Part shown: one piece after another, positions 1-10,700 of the stretch
Layout of the letters: each line of letters starts with the position of its first letter
How positions within the stretch are numbered: the first letter of the stretch is position 1
From: Apostichopus japonicus
Taxonomy: Eukaryota > Echinodermata > Holothuroidea > Aspidochirotida > Stichopodidae
Direction of reading: 5' to 3'
Length of the DNA: 64,000 nt
Assembly: GCF_037975245.1 (NCBI RefSeq)
Contig: NC_092573.1
Location: 21,120,265 to 21,184,264 of the forward strand
The notes under the pieces: model-generated
The model's input: the letters and a program-made list of their open reading frames with translations, nothing else
The model's database searches: none
Told to the model about the DNA's origin: nothing
Position numbers and translations under genes: made by a program

Positions 1-225
1 AACGGTTCAGGTCGCAGACTGAAACCGGGTGCGACGTTGTACCAACGGACCACATTTTACGCCGACGGCAAATCGAGATCCGTTCGGAATGCGGTTGCCA
101 GTTTGCAGGGTAGCAGGATACGAGGTAGACGGACGGAACCTTGGAACAACAAACTTTTAAAAATTCCTCCAATCACTCCAACTCTCTCCAATTGTGGTAT
201 CATACGTCTAGAGTACTTTCTTACC
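1..225 (+). CDS. alpha-arrestin exon, part of C-terminal arrestin domain (5' end outside window)
   Basis: The reading frame is open from base 1 and encodes 75 residues ending E-Y-F-L-T. It stops at the consensus donor gtaagt at 226. The segment corresponds to arrestin_C strands, with the W-N-N-K-L-L-K-I-P-P region and I-x-R-L-E-Y. The exon may begin before the window. Confidence 0.85.
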
Positions 226-1805
226 GTAAGTCCTCTGCTTTCGGTTTTGTTTCAAGGTTTTTATATATGTTTGAATATGTTAGAAGCAAGATACTGACTG
301 TATGTAAGCTGTCTCTGAAATCAGTCTGGAGCCAAAAATCTAAGAGTCTGAGTATGAGCTAATTATGGAATATCTTTCAACTTATTAGTCGGTAGTTCAC
401 CTGAAAGTCACCACTTTTGGAAACTTCCAAAACTGTTTATTCGTGAACTAGTGTTGGAAAAGATGCCCTAAATTTTTGGGCCTTGTAGCTACAGGCTAGG
501 CTGTGATGTTGGGGGGATTTATGCATTAGTAAGAGTTAGGGTAAAGAGGCTGCAGAGGAGGTCTGTGGGGGAACAATTAAAATATTTGTTGAATCTGTTG
601 ATGTTGTTATGGTAATTCCTTTTTTCTGCAGGAAAAGCCCACTTCTGCTGCCTCCTTGCTACCTGACTCTGCCTCCTCTGGCTTTACCCAGTATCATCTG
701 CATCCTCCTTCTCCTATCTCCTTAAGCTTCTTCCAGTATCCTTCAGCCTTCACATCCTCTCCTAGTCTTCCCCTCGTCCCTCCCTAGTCTTTTTGTACTC
801 CTCCCCTTATCTTTCTGTAGTCCCCATAGTATTTCTCTAGTCTTTCTGTAGTCTTACCCCAGTTTTTCTGTCTTCCTCCCCTAGTCTCCCCTAGTCTTTC
901 TGTGTTTCTCCCCTAGTCTTCCCCTAGTCATCCCCTAGTATTCCCCTAGTCTTTTCCTATTCTTGCCCTAGTCTTTCTGTAGTCTTCCCCTAGTCCTCCC
1001 CTAGTCTTCCTCTAGTCTTTCCCAGTCACTAATCCCAGGGCCAAATCTTTAAAATGTATTTACTGTGTGCAGCACCCAATGCTGACGATTATTATCATCT
1101 ATCCAAATTGACTGAGATATGTAAATTTCTTCTCACGTTCTGTTATGTCTTTTACTGTTACAGATTTGTTTAGATATTACTGGTGCAATGAATCTCTACC
1201 TTCATCTCCCTGTGGTGATCGGGACGGTTCCCCTCAGAGCACCTCCATACTCACCCTTTGATCCTCTCACAATGGATATGGAATACCAAGGGATAACACA
1301 ACCACCTCCAGTCTTGGAAGGTAAGAAAGATGTTCATTATTGAATGTAAAGTAACTGACCATAGTGGTACTAATTAAAGTAAAAAGGACTTGAAAATGAG
1401 CATAGAAATTGATGGATGGATCAGAATTGGAACCAATGACCCCAGGGCTCCAAGCCCTGAGCTGTACCAACTGAACCATTCAGGCCTTGGTTGGCGGCAG
1501 TCCCAATATAGTCATTTATTTGCTGGTGGTGAATGGGGGAGGGCGGGAGGAAGGGGTCGTCGGGATGCCCGTCAGAAACCAAAGTACCTTGCATACTGTT
1601 AAACCAAGGACTGCATGACAATTTAATTTGATACAACCCAGAATTTGGCAGGAAGGGTATATAAATATCAGCGTCCATAGCCTAGTTGGTTAGGATGTCC
1701 GCGTACAGAGCGGGAGGCCCGGGTTCGAATCCCGGTGGAGGCTGGAAGTTTTTTCACTGTTCTTGATTTGCCAACTCTTTACGATTTTCATTTATATATA
1801 TATTT

Positions 1806-1836
<31 letters not shown>

Positions 1837-4716
1837 CATATATATGTAAAATGTATGAAGACCTGACTGGAAATTTATTGGTGAATTGGAAAATTTCTCT
1901 GTCAGTTTTACGTTGGTCATTTACTGGAACTTGCATTGATGCAAACAAGTTCTAGATATGCTAGAGTAAACTTACCAAATTGGTTTTAATTCACCCAAAA
2001 AGCTTTTAAGCATTTTTGAGAGATTTCGAGCATCCCTGTCTGCATGGTTATCCTAATTTTGCGATCGTCTTCACAGAATCGTTTTGGATTATATCAGACA
2101 ACATGAAGGGCGTGGCACGTTGGTCATGATTGAGTTCCATTAAGTTGTCTAAACCAGTCAGGTTTTGGGAGATTATGATATAAATAGACAATATCTAAGT
2201 TATATGTTAAAAATGTCTGTTTATTGTGCACTTCTTTCATTCTTAAACTAAACACCTCTAAATGTCTACTTCGAATGTTTAGCACGCATGACCTGACTCG
2301 GATAAGAAACACTTTATCTCCTCGACGCTGTACTCTGTTACTTTTTAATTTAAATGCGCCCATCTGTGAAAGAAACTTGTCGGCTCACTTGGCTGTAGAG
2401 CGGAGCAAACACTTAGACCGCGCATCTATAACTTTTCTGTAGTCCAGCGTTTTACACCCTAACTTGACCACCGGCCAGCGCCTATGACAGAATGCAAGGG
2501 CATTTTACACGTACTATGTACTACTACATAATGTACTACTACATTTGATTTTCCTTTCTTTTCTTTTTGCTCTGACATTGACATCATAGCGCCACCATGT
2601 TACGCAGAGTGCGTCTTCGGTGGGGTTTATATCAGAGATGATGAGGATGGCCCCGAGATGACCGGTGACATGATGTTTACCCCGATGTACGCCTACGTCA
2701 ACAACTACGAATTCAGACAGCCACCCCCTCCATATTCACCGGTAGGTTTCCATAGAGACAAAGTTTTCTGTGCAGATGATCTTGCTTTTAAGTTTGAAAC
2801 TGGTGTAGAGCCACATTAGATCTCCTCTGGCTGTTTCTTCTGTTCCGACTGAACTCTCTTGCCATTGTCCTGAGCTTTTTATATTGTTTTACTGCATGTT
2901 TAAAAATGTCTTATGTTTTCATATTCTTACAATTGTTTGATACTGTACGTTTTAGGTTTTCATATTTTGATGTTTGTATCTCATATCCTGTTTTATATGA
3001 GCATGCTATTACCCTTGTGGTTTAATAAAGTTGATCTAATCTAATCTAATCTAAGAGAGTGCATCAGGGATTCGTCCAGATGGGCAGTTGTTCCCGTGAC
3101 AACTGAACTCAATGCCAATATCAGGTCCTGAGACATTTGCAATACCCATATCTCTGTTTAATACTAAAACCAAACATTGCAGTTAAATAAATAATCCCAT
3201 TCCAGATTCATACAACATGTGGCTTAATGTGTTCATATTTAGACTTACTCAAGTCTACCATTTTGTGCATGAAGAGAACATTTAAAATTTGTGATTTCTC
3301 TCCAAAATGGAATAAGAATTTTCAGATCTGTTTAAGGAAGTTTATTGATCACTAGTGATCTCTATCACAAGGACTAATAATGGTAACCGTGTCTCCTTTA
3401 AAGCGTAACAATACCTGATTAGTGGTCAGTCTAGTATGTTTGGGGCAAAACAGATGAACTGTTGAGTGAATTGTGTGTATTTACTTCGTTCCCCGCGTAC
3501 CTGTCTCCTAACAACCTTTGCACCGCATTCTACAGTGTCTAGTACAGTATGCCCTGGTAATCTTTTAACACTGTGCACCCTCAGCCACATCATTCTTCTG
3601 AGTGGTTGGTACCTTATTATAATGAAAGTGTGTATACTCTATAGTGTAAATAAATACTGTAATATCTCGCAACGATCAATGACCGTACTGTACAGTCGGT
3701 ACCCGGCATTGACCGGGTATGACCAGTCACTGAGGGTGCACAGTGTTAAAAGATTACCAGGGCAGACTAGCCACGGTAGAATGCGGTGCAAAGGTTGTGA
3801 GGAGACAGGTAAGCAGGTCACTCGTAAATATATAAACCAGTCAGTTTTATAATGTACGTAGGTACAGTAGGTAGGTTATAATTCATTTGTGGTTGTTTGG
3901 AAATACCTTTAAAATACCTTTTTTAACATGCACAATGAATGTTAATTTCCCACAGGGTGGTCTTAACACAAACGGAAATATCTGAAACGTGACCTGAACT
4001 ATGACACTGGTGTCCTGCATGTACGATCATTTCACAACAAGTCAGGCCAATTCAGGGTTTGATCATGTTTCTTTAAAAACTTAATTTTGTGGGTGTTTTA
4101 ATTTTAATTTTTTTTTTCATAAAGTCCTTAAAAAGTATTCATAACTAAATTTCAGTGCAACAACAATGCTCAGTGGTTAACGCCGGTGCCTTTCAATCAT
4201 AAGGTCCCCGGTTCGAGTCACTCCCAGATTAATGTATGTCGTCCAGTTACATAGTTGTTGACAATTAACAATTCATAATCATGGACGTTAAATATGAATG
4301 TAAGAGACTGACTTCGGTCAGCTTGCGGCTTTGATAAGCCAATGAGGCTTCTTCCCAAGTTCCTGCTTGCAGGAGGATCTAATATACATACATACATACA
4401 TATACATATACATACAACACTTGTTGAGCAACGCACTCTTTTTCAGTCACTTTTATAAACATCAAACAATCCTTTATACTTTCGCCTTATTCTCCTTTTT
4501 AACAAACTTTAAAGTCTGGTGAGTTAGGTCTGACAGACATTTCTGCAGTCCTGTAAACCAATCCTAAAATCAAGAACCGTGCTGTTCAAAAAAATGGAAC
4601 TGAGTGGAGGGTGAGTCCTCAGACTTCTTTTGCTTTTTGTCATCTCCTCCTAGCTGGACCCTCACACCTACACGCCGGGACCCTCTTCATCTCAACTACC
4701 ACCAGCCATCGTATGA
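1..4716 (+). CDS. alpha-arrestin (arrestin domain-containing protein 2/3/4-like), 3' half of gene, four exons
   Basis: Cytosolic adaptor of the ARRDC/TXNIP family. Family members couple membrane receptors to NEDD4-type ubiquitin ligases through C-terminal PPxY motifs. Coding exons are 1-225 (open at the window edge), 1164-1320, 2590-2741 and 4654-4716, joined in phases 0, 1 and 0. Each boundary has GT/AG, with donors gtaagt, gtaaga and gtaggt. The exons give about 198 residues. The first carries the middle of the C-terminal arrestin fold, including a Y-x-x-x-T-x-Y-A-D-G-K strand and I-I-R-L-E-Y-F. The second carries L-P-V-V-I-G-T-V-P, a hallmark of the family just before the tail. The third carries PPCY and PPPY, both PPxY ligase-binding motifs. 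The last exon codes 20 residues and a TGA stop. The tail motif order matches ARRDC3-type proteins, but paralogue assignment within ARRDC2/3/4 is inference. The N-terminal arrestin domain lies upstream of the window. Confidence 0.88.
226..1163 (+). repeat. alpha-arrestin intron with CT-rich minisatellite (about 770-1030)
   Basis: The intron is dominated from about 770 to 1030 by imperfect tandem copies of a pyrimidine-rich unit close to tcccctagtctt, with variants containing tctgtag. All copies are on the same strand, giving a long C/T-rich tract shortly upstream of the acceptor at 1163. A 45-codon open stretch at 632-787 after a ctgcag acceptor-like site ends in a stop and was not called as an exon. 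Confidence 0.7.
1164..1320 (+). CDS. alpha-arrestin exon, last strand of arrestin_C domain
   Basis: The acceptor is ttactgttacag and the donor is g/gtaagaaag. It encodes 52 residues plus one base of a split Ala codon. It contains I-C-L-D-I-T followed by L-H-L-P-V-V-I-G-T-V-P, the conserved end of the arrestin C domain, then a proline-rich linker including A-P-P-Y-S-P. Confidence 0.88.
1671..1743 (+). tRNA. tRNA-like sequence (anticodon position reads ACA), probably a tRNA-derived SINE head or tRNA pseudogene
   Basis: The cloverleaf can be drawn. The acceptor arms gcgtcca/tggaggc have one G-G mismatch. The D arm is weak. The anticodon stem tccgc/gcggg has a 7-base loop gtacaga, and the T arm ccggg/cccgg has loop ttcgaat. 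The B box GGTTCGAATCC is perfect. A T run at 1748-1753 could end a pol III transcript. The anticodon by position is ACA, which would be an unusual Cys tRNA. An (AT)-rich simple repeat follows at 1791-1850, as in SINE tails, so a functional tRNA is less likely than a retroposed relative. Confidence 0.5.
1791..1850. repeat. (TA)n/(TACATA)n microsatellite
   Basis: Alternating TA with interspersed tacata units, 50-90 bases downstream of the tRNA-like sequence and inside the alpha-arrestin intron. Confidence 0.85.
2590..2741 (+). CDS. alpha-arrestin exon, tail with PPCY and PPPY ligase-binding motifs
   Basis: It starts after catcatag and ends at ccg/gtaggt. It completes the split Ala codon and encodes P-P-C-Y-A-E-C, an acidic stretch (R-D-D-E-D-G-P-E), then Y-A-Y-V-N-N-Y-E-F and P-P-P-P-Y-S-P. 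Two PPxY motifs about 40 residues apart are the typical arrangement for recruiting WW-domain HECT ligases. Confidence 0.87.
2850..3055 (+). mobile_element. probable 3' end of a 5'-truncated non-LTR retrotransposon
   Basis: An AT/T-rich stretch ends in taataaagttgat, a poly(A)-signal-like hexamer, directly followed by three to four copies of the pentamer ctaat. Poly(A) signal plus a short-unit 3' repeat tail is typical of CR1/Jockey-type LINE 3' ends. No reverse transcriptase coding is left, so the family cannot be assigned. It lies in the intron between alpha-arrestin exons at 2741 and 4654. Confidence 0.4.
3501..3808. mobile_element. foldback (long inverted repeat) element
   Basis: The left arm 3501-3584 and right arm 3730-3808 are reverse complements over about 79-84 bases, with one 5-base indel and a few mismatches. 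Weaker symmetry continues outward on both sides (gtac..gtaaata). The 145-base centre has no coding signal. The structure resembles a foldback MITE or a hairpin-forming element. No clear target-site duplication was found. Confidence 0.65.
4165..4416 (+). mobile_element. tRNA-derived SINE, copy A, with (TACA)n tail
   Basis: The head has an A-box-like tgctcagtggtta and a B box ggttcgagtc. The body has the hairpin CTGACTTCGGTCAG at 4308-4321, a ggctttgataagcc stem-loop at 4327-4340, and cctgcttgcagg at 4362-4373. The tail is tacatacatacata. Three other copies lie in this window (16363-16590 antisense, 28691-28938, 29795-29950). The copy sits in the last alpha-arrestin intron. Confidence 0.85.
4654..4716 (+). 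CDS. alpha-arrestin terminal coding exon
   Basis: The acceptor tcctcctag is followed by 20 in-frame codons (L-D-P-H-T-Y-T-P-G-P-S-S-S and on to P-P-A-I-V), then TGA at 4714-4716. The phase (0) fits the preceding donor. L-D-P after the PPPYSP motif matches the position of the I/L/V-D-P that follows the last PPxY in ARRDC2/3/4 tails. Confidence 0.75.
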   Translation: MDPHTYTPGPSSSQLPPAIV

Positions 4717-7700
4717 ATCTAATTTCCTGTCTCTCAGAGATCCTTTCTGGCGAAGTTTGAAGGGGGCGATGGTCTTTCAGAAGAATTTGAACGTACCAGA
4801 GAGCATAGGTCAACTGTCGAGATACATCCATGCTCGAACCGCTGACACGAAAATCTGCCAAATCTTTTACGGAACGAGTAGTTTTCTTAACTTGAGGAGT
4901 TTTCATATATAAATATCTTTATATATATTTCTTTCTTTTGTATCCTACTATTGTTGAATTTATCAGAAATTTCTACTCCAGTCTGGTTTAACAAGCGTAT
5001 GGGATGACTGTGAAACCTGGTAATGCAAAGTCGCTTGTCACATGCAATGTACCGATAGATAAAGTCATGAATTATTTGGCTTCTGTTTCACTGAAGGGAT
5101 CTTGGTAAACTTGTCATGACTTTCTAAGAAGTTAAGCACTCAGTTGTACATTCAACATAAAGGGTTTTCTTTGCTGCGTGAATGTCTAAAGTCCAACTTC
5201 CGTGTTGTCGTAGTCTCGCACCAAATGTGGAATACTTCAAAAAGTCTTGTAAGTAATAATTCTTAAAGCAAAACATCTGCCGATAACCTACGACAATTTC
5301 ATAGCCAGTTTACCTAATCCTTACATATATTTGCAAACTCTGGTGACATGTTTCACTGGACCTGTTGTTCCAATGAGTAAACTGGTTTAATCAGTTTTTC
5401 GCTGTTGTGATTATCACAAATTCTTCTTTCATTTTTCCACGTTACAAAACTTGGCAATTTGAGGAGTTATCTAGGACAATAACAGAACTTTTTGAAATGT
5501 GCAGATAAAAGTTAAGAAATTGCTAATCGACAGATTGCAAACATCGATAGAGTGCTATTAAAATTCAGAAACAAGACCAATGCCCAATGAGATTGAATTG
5601 TGTCTAGGACATAAAGTCTAAGGCTCAATTCCTACTTTCACCTGATGAGTTGAAAAAGCTGTTGAAAATATTTTTGATATATTTCATATTTCAGTCATGG
5701 GGGTGGGCAGGGGGAACAGGGATGGTATTAGTTTGAAATTATTTTTTCTGCCTCCTTTAATTTTTTTATCATTGAATATTAATCAAGAAATAAATATTTA
5801 TCAGGAGTTTTTGGTGGTAAAAGGCTTATTTGTTGCTAGTGTTTCTTCTCAGTGTAATCAGAAATATTAAATTTGACATAGGTTTGTGAAAGGCACCACC
5901 CTTAAACAACACAGGTTCCAATACCAAATACCAATTCTCAGTCAAACTCAGGTCTTTGGATTGAAGTAATGAGCCATTTTCTTTTTGGTCAAGTTTTACA
6001 GGTACAATTTTTGGGTTGCTCTCTTTGGTGATTTTTTTTTTTGAGTGTAACTTCAGAATAATTTTAAGAGAAGAATTTCTAGAGAAATTTCTAGGAGACC
6101 AATGAGTACAGCAAATAAAATGCCTTTTAATAAGTGACAAGGATATGAATCAGTATATGCTATTTGTAATATTATTGTTTCATTCGATACACCTGTGGTA
6201 TCACCTGTGGTACTTCGGATATCATTGTTAGTGTCAGACAAGCCTTCTTATTGAGGATTGTGTTGTTACAGGTGACCATCCTGGCTCTTTCTAGCATATT
6301 TTATAGCCAGCAAAATTGTTTCAGCGTTAGGTTTACTAACCTTTTTTGTTAAAGCGTAGGTTCGTACATTTATATATTGTTTTGTTTTGTTTTGTTTTGT
6401 TTTTTTTGGGGGGGGGGGTCAGATGTTACCCAATAGTGCTTGATAGATAAGTCGGCTGTATAAGTGGCAGTTTAGCCATTAACAAATCTAAATGTCAGCA
6501 CAAAAATTTATTAGAGAAGACTTGCCAGGAATGTGCATTATAACAAGTAAATTTGTACTCTTAAGCTTCCCAAACATTTCCCCGTTTTTTGCAATATCGA
6601 AATACATGGTTTCAAACATGTATTTTTTTTCGTCCTTGTCGTCGTTGTATATTATTCCTTATTATATAATCTATAATCTCAATTCCTCTTTCATATTATC
6701 CGCAATGATGTCTCGGCTTTCTGTGAACTTTGACCTCGATATGTTTGAAGGTCTTTATGGAATAGTTACTTTTCCTACTGTGTACATTTAAAGAAACTTG
6801 TTATGTTCCCCATCACCTTCCTTGTTCTAACCAACTGCTCCATCTTGAAAATAGCACCGTGTTGAATGTTTCCCTAATTTTTCCTTTTTCTTGTCCAGGC
6901 CTTGTTGTGACCTTTAACCTCAAGATGATACCATTAATGAGATAAGGGGGGATTATTCATTCACTCTGCATGCACCTGATTACACAGCTTTTATAGAAAG
7001 ATCAAGTTGTAGGGATAAATATCTCAAATCGTGGTATTTTTTTAGCTCACTTTTTGAGATTTTTTGAGATATCATCAATTTATCCGAATATCTTGGACAT
7101 TAAGATCTCTGTACTGAAACCTTCAAATTGCATTTTCACAAATAATAAACTGGCACAAAATATTGAAAATTTTAGTGAACAAGTTCTGAATTTGAAAGTA
7201 TCGAAAAAGGTGGATGCTTTGTGTATATTTCATTCCTTTTAGAGATGTTTGTAAAGACCAAAATCATATATGCTTAAAATGCTTTCCACACAATTTTCTT
7301 TTTGCTGCTCAAGAATTGATGAACAGTTACTGGGAAGACCAGTTTATAAAGACCAAAAAGTGAGTGGAAAATAATTGAATTTGAAAAATATTTTGGAAGT
7401 ACAAATTTGATCAGAAATGATAACATATAAAAGACCTAGTAGTAATGAATTGGTCTGTAATAGAAAATGATGAATGTTCATCAAACAAATTGATGCTAAG
7501 TGATAATATATATTGAAGGAATAATTTCATAGTATTTTTTCTATTTTTTTTTTTTGGCAAATTTGGTGGCAGTAGTTGAACCTTTTATTTTATATTAATT
7601 TTACATAAAGATTGGATGCAATGGATCAAACTGTAAATCAATTAGTGCTTTTGCAAAATGTCAATTTGTCCTTTCCAAGAATACTAAATTTCTTCTTTCT

Positions 7701-10700
7701 TTTTTTAATCTTCTGATTGACCAATGTTAGCTATATGCTGCTGCAATATGTTGTAGTGTCAAAACAGTTTTGTTAAATTTAACAGTTCTATTTTGGAAAA
7801 TATATATAAATCTCATATTTTATGGAAAACTAGAATTCCTTTGTGAAATGCAAAGCTGCCTCAACAACTTCAGAAAATGTTACAATTAATAAAATTGACT
7901 TGATTCTATCTAGATGTTCATACATATCTGGTTCCTGAAAGTCCCCCCCCCCCCCAAAAAAAAAAAACAAGGAAATTTCTCTCGTTAGAATATTGGAATT
8001 CCTGAGAGTTGATTGATAGTTTGGGGAGCCATCTCAAAAAGCTGCATAGAATATATTTATTTATTTTTGGGGTTATCAAGAGTAAGTAGGGATATGAATC
8101 AAGAATAATTACTTTCATCCTGTAATTGTCTTTTGTAAGTTTTGTACCACCCTCAGTTAACATGATATCAATGTTTCTTACAAGTTTTTCTTCTCTTTGT
8201 TTTAGCAATTGTTGCCTTTCCTGATAAGAAAGGGCTTTGTATTAACGAAGAATGATTATTATTCATTGCTGATAGCTTTGGATAGCTGTTTGTTTTAGTC
8301 TTACGTGGGATAGCTGAGTATTGAAGTCCATTGTTGAACAGTGCAGGGTGCTATGTTGATAAGGATGCTTATAGATGCCATGTAAGGTAGCAACACGGCA
8401 TGGGGTGGGGGGGGGCGGAGGTTATCGTTGTTGTTATGGAAACACTGAACACAGAGGTATAAGGTTGGATGTAAGTGTTAATGATGGAGTTGGACTGATA
8501 AAAGAGGAATTTGGTTGGCAGAGAGAATGTGGATGGGGGTGGTTGGGGGTATTATGGATAGAGGGGTGGTTTAGGGGGGGGATGAATACTACTGCTGGTC
8601 AGAGTACTTCATTTATCTTAGAAAAGCAAATTTGTAAATGAGAGTGACCAATTTAATTTCCTTTTGTTTCCATCTTTTTCCATAGGTAGATAAAGATTTA
8701 ATGTTTGGTCATATTTGTTGGTACTAGTTGTATTATTGTTATTGTCAAAGTTTTTCATAAAATTTCCAAAATTTGTGCAACAAGTGTTGTAGTTTAATCA
8801 TAAATGTTTACTAAAATGTCTTGCAAGTGAAGTATTTTCAATTTTGAAACAAAATATCTCAAGTTTGTGTTCTGTATCCTAAATATATTATCCAAAGAAA
8901 TCTGAAGAAAAGAATACTGGTTTTGTCGGCTTCATAAAGTCTCCTCCCACATTGAGATATTGATAATTAGAATCTATGATTATGTAACGGACCAGTAACG
9001 AATTGTGTAATTTTCATGAATATTCATTGATAACGTAATAGTGTAACACATCCAGCTGCTTTAACATTGCAAAGATTTCTACTCACCCCAACTCAAATAA
9101 TTATCAATCATGCATGGTTTTAAATACTTTCAAAAAATAATTTGCCAAGAAACTTTTGATCATCTTTGACAGCTCTTTTGCATGTCATAAAGCAGGATTT
9201 ATGTAAATTTATTGCTTCCATATGCAAAAAATTTGAATAAAGCAAAGGATGAATGTTTATTATGGTTAAAGAGGCAGCATTTGTATAGATATTGCTGCAT
9301 ACTAGTACTTTTTCAAAGAATGTTATGATATGGAAATTTATATGGAAAGATTTAAAAAACAGAAAGAGATAAGGCAACTGTGACATCAATCTGTTACTAA
9401 AGCTGGCTTTAAGATGGAGCTAAACAGTATTTTGTGACTGTCTGCTAGAGAAGGGGAAAATAACAAAAATTTCAGTCCTTTGAAAAATGTATTTTCTGGC
9501 TATAATCTTTTGTTGTCAGCTTGCTCAAAATATTAGTCCTGTTGTTTCTTTGGAGCAGATGGATTAGAGGCATACCTACATGTCTACAGTTACCACTTTA
9601 GCAACGGTGATGTTTTTGTCCGTAGATTTGATAATATGAGTCGGGGAGGGGGGGGGGGGAATCTACTACTCATTTGGAGTCTGGAAAATGTACTTTAAAT
9701 GTTTACAACTTGACCTTGAAATCAAGCGACTTGTTAGAATTCATGATGAAAGGGTATCCAAAATTCACAATAGACTTACAAGAATATATCAGGATACAAA
9801 AGTTTTGGCACTCAAAAAAGAAAAGAAAAACGAGGGTTTTAAGAGGGTGCATTGTTTGATTAATACACTCTTACAACATAAATGCAACAGTATAACGGTT
9901 AACAGTAGACTGAAATTTGGAACTCATGGAATTAATTTTATTCCAAAACATATGTCGGTTCTTTTGTCAGTCGATAATCACAAAAGAATTTACTTCAAAT
10001 TCATGATTTCTTTCACATTTTTTACTTAGTATTGAACGCCATCTGTGAGAGACAGGCCAAATTTACATGAGGAATGACGATGGGGATAGATGTATTTTCA
10101 ACGTTGCAAATATTTGTCAGTCTTTAACTTGTTTTCGAGATAACGCACAACCACCTGGTAAAACAATATTTTGCCCTTCTCTAGCAGATTGCTTGCTTTT
10201 CGTGGGGAATTCTTTGAGACTTTTTCTTCAGCATTCATTACATAGAGATGAAAATGGTTTTGTAAAAACAGTTGCTTTTCAGTATTTTCATATTCAGATA
10301 TATCGCTATTGGAAATTGGTAGTAGTGCCTAGCCATTTTTTATGTAGGCTTATGCATGGTAACACATTGAATTTAGAGACGTGGGTTTTATAATGGTGAA
10401 GGAAAGGATGAGGGGGCATGGGTTGGGAGGGGGGTGGAGGATTAGAAATTCACAGAACATCTGACTTAAAGCAGTAAGTTTTGCTTCTAATTTTGTCTTG
10501 TCAGTATGGAAGATTTTATTGAAAGATGTGGCTGCTTTGAGAAGTGAGAGGGGTTGGGGGTGAAGTGAAGGGGAGGGGAGGGGAGGGAGGTATCAAAGCA
10601 ACGTAGGAGGCCTGAGTGGTGAATTGAGGGGGGGGGGATCATCTATCGTTTGGATCTGCAAATACTAAGAAGCTTACTTATTGCAGGAATATGATTCCTT

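Noticed and set aside
632-787. A 45-50 codon open stretch after ctgcag in the first alpha-arrestin intron, a possible alternative terminal exon
   Set aside because: Low-complexity S/P/L translation merging into the CT minisatellite, with no family similarity; it would truncate the arrestin fold. RNA reads could reopen this.
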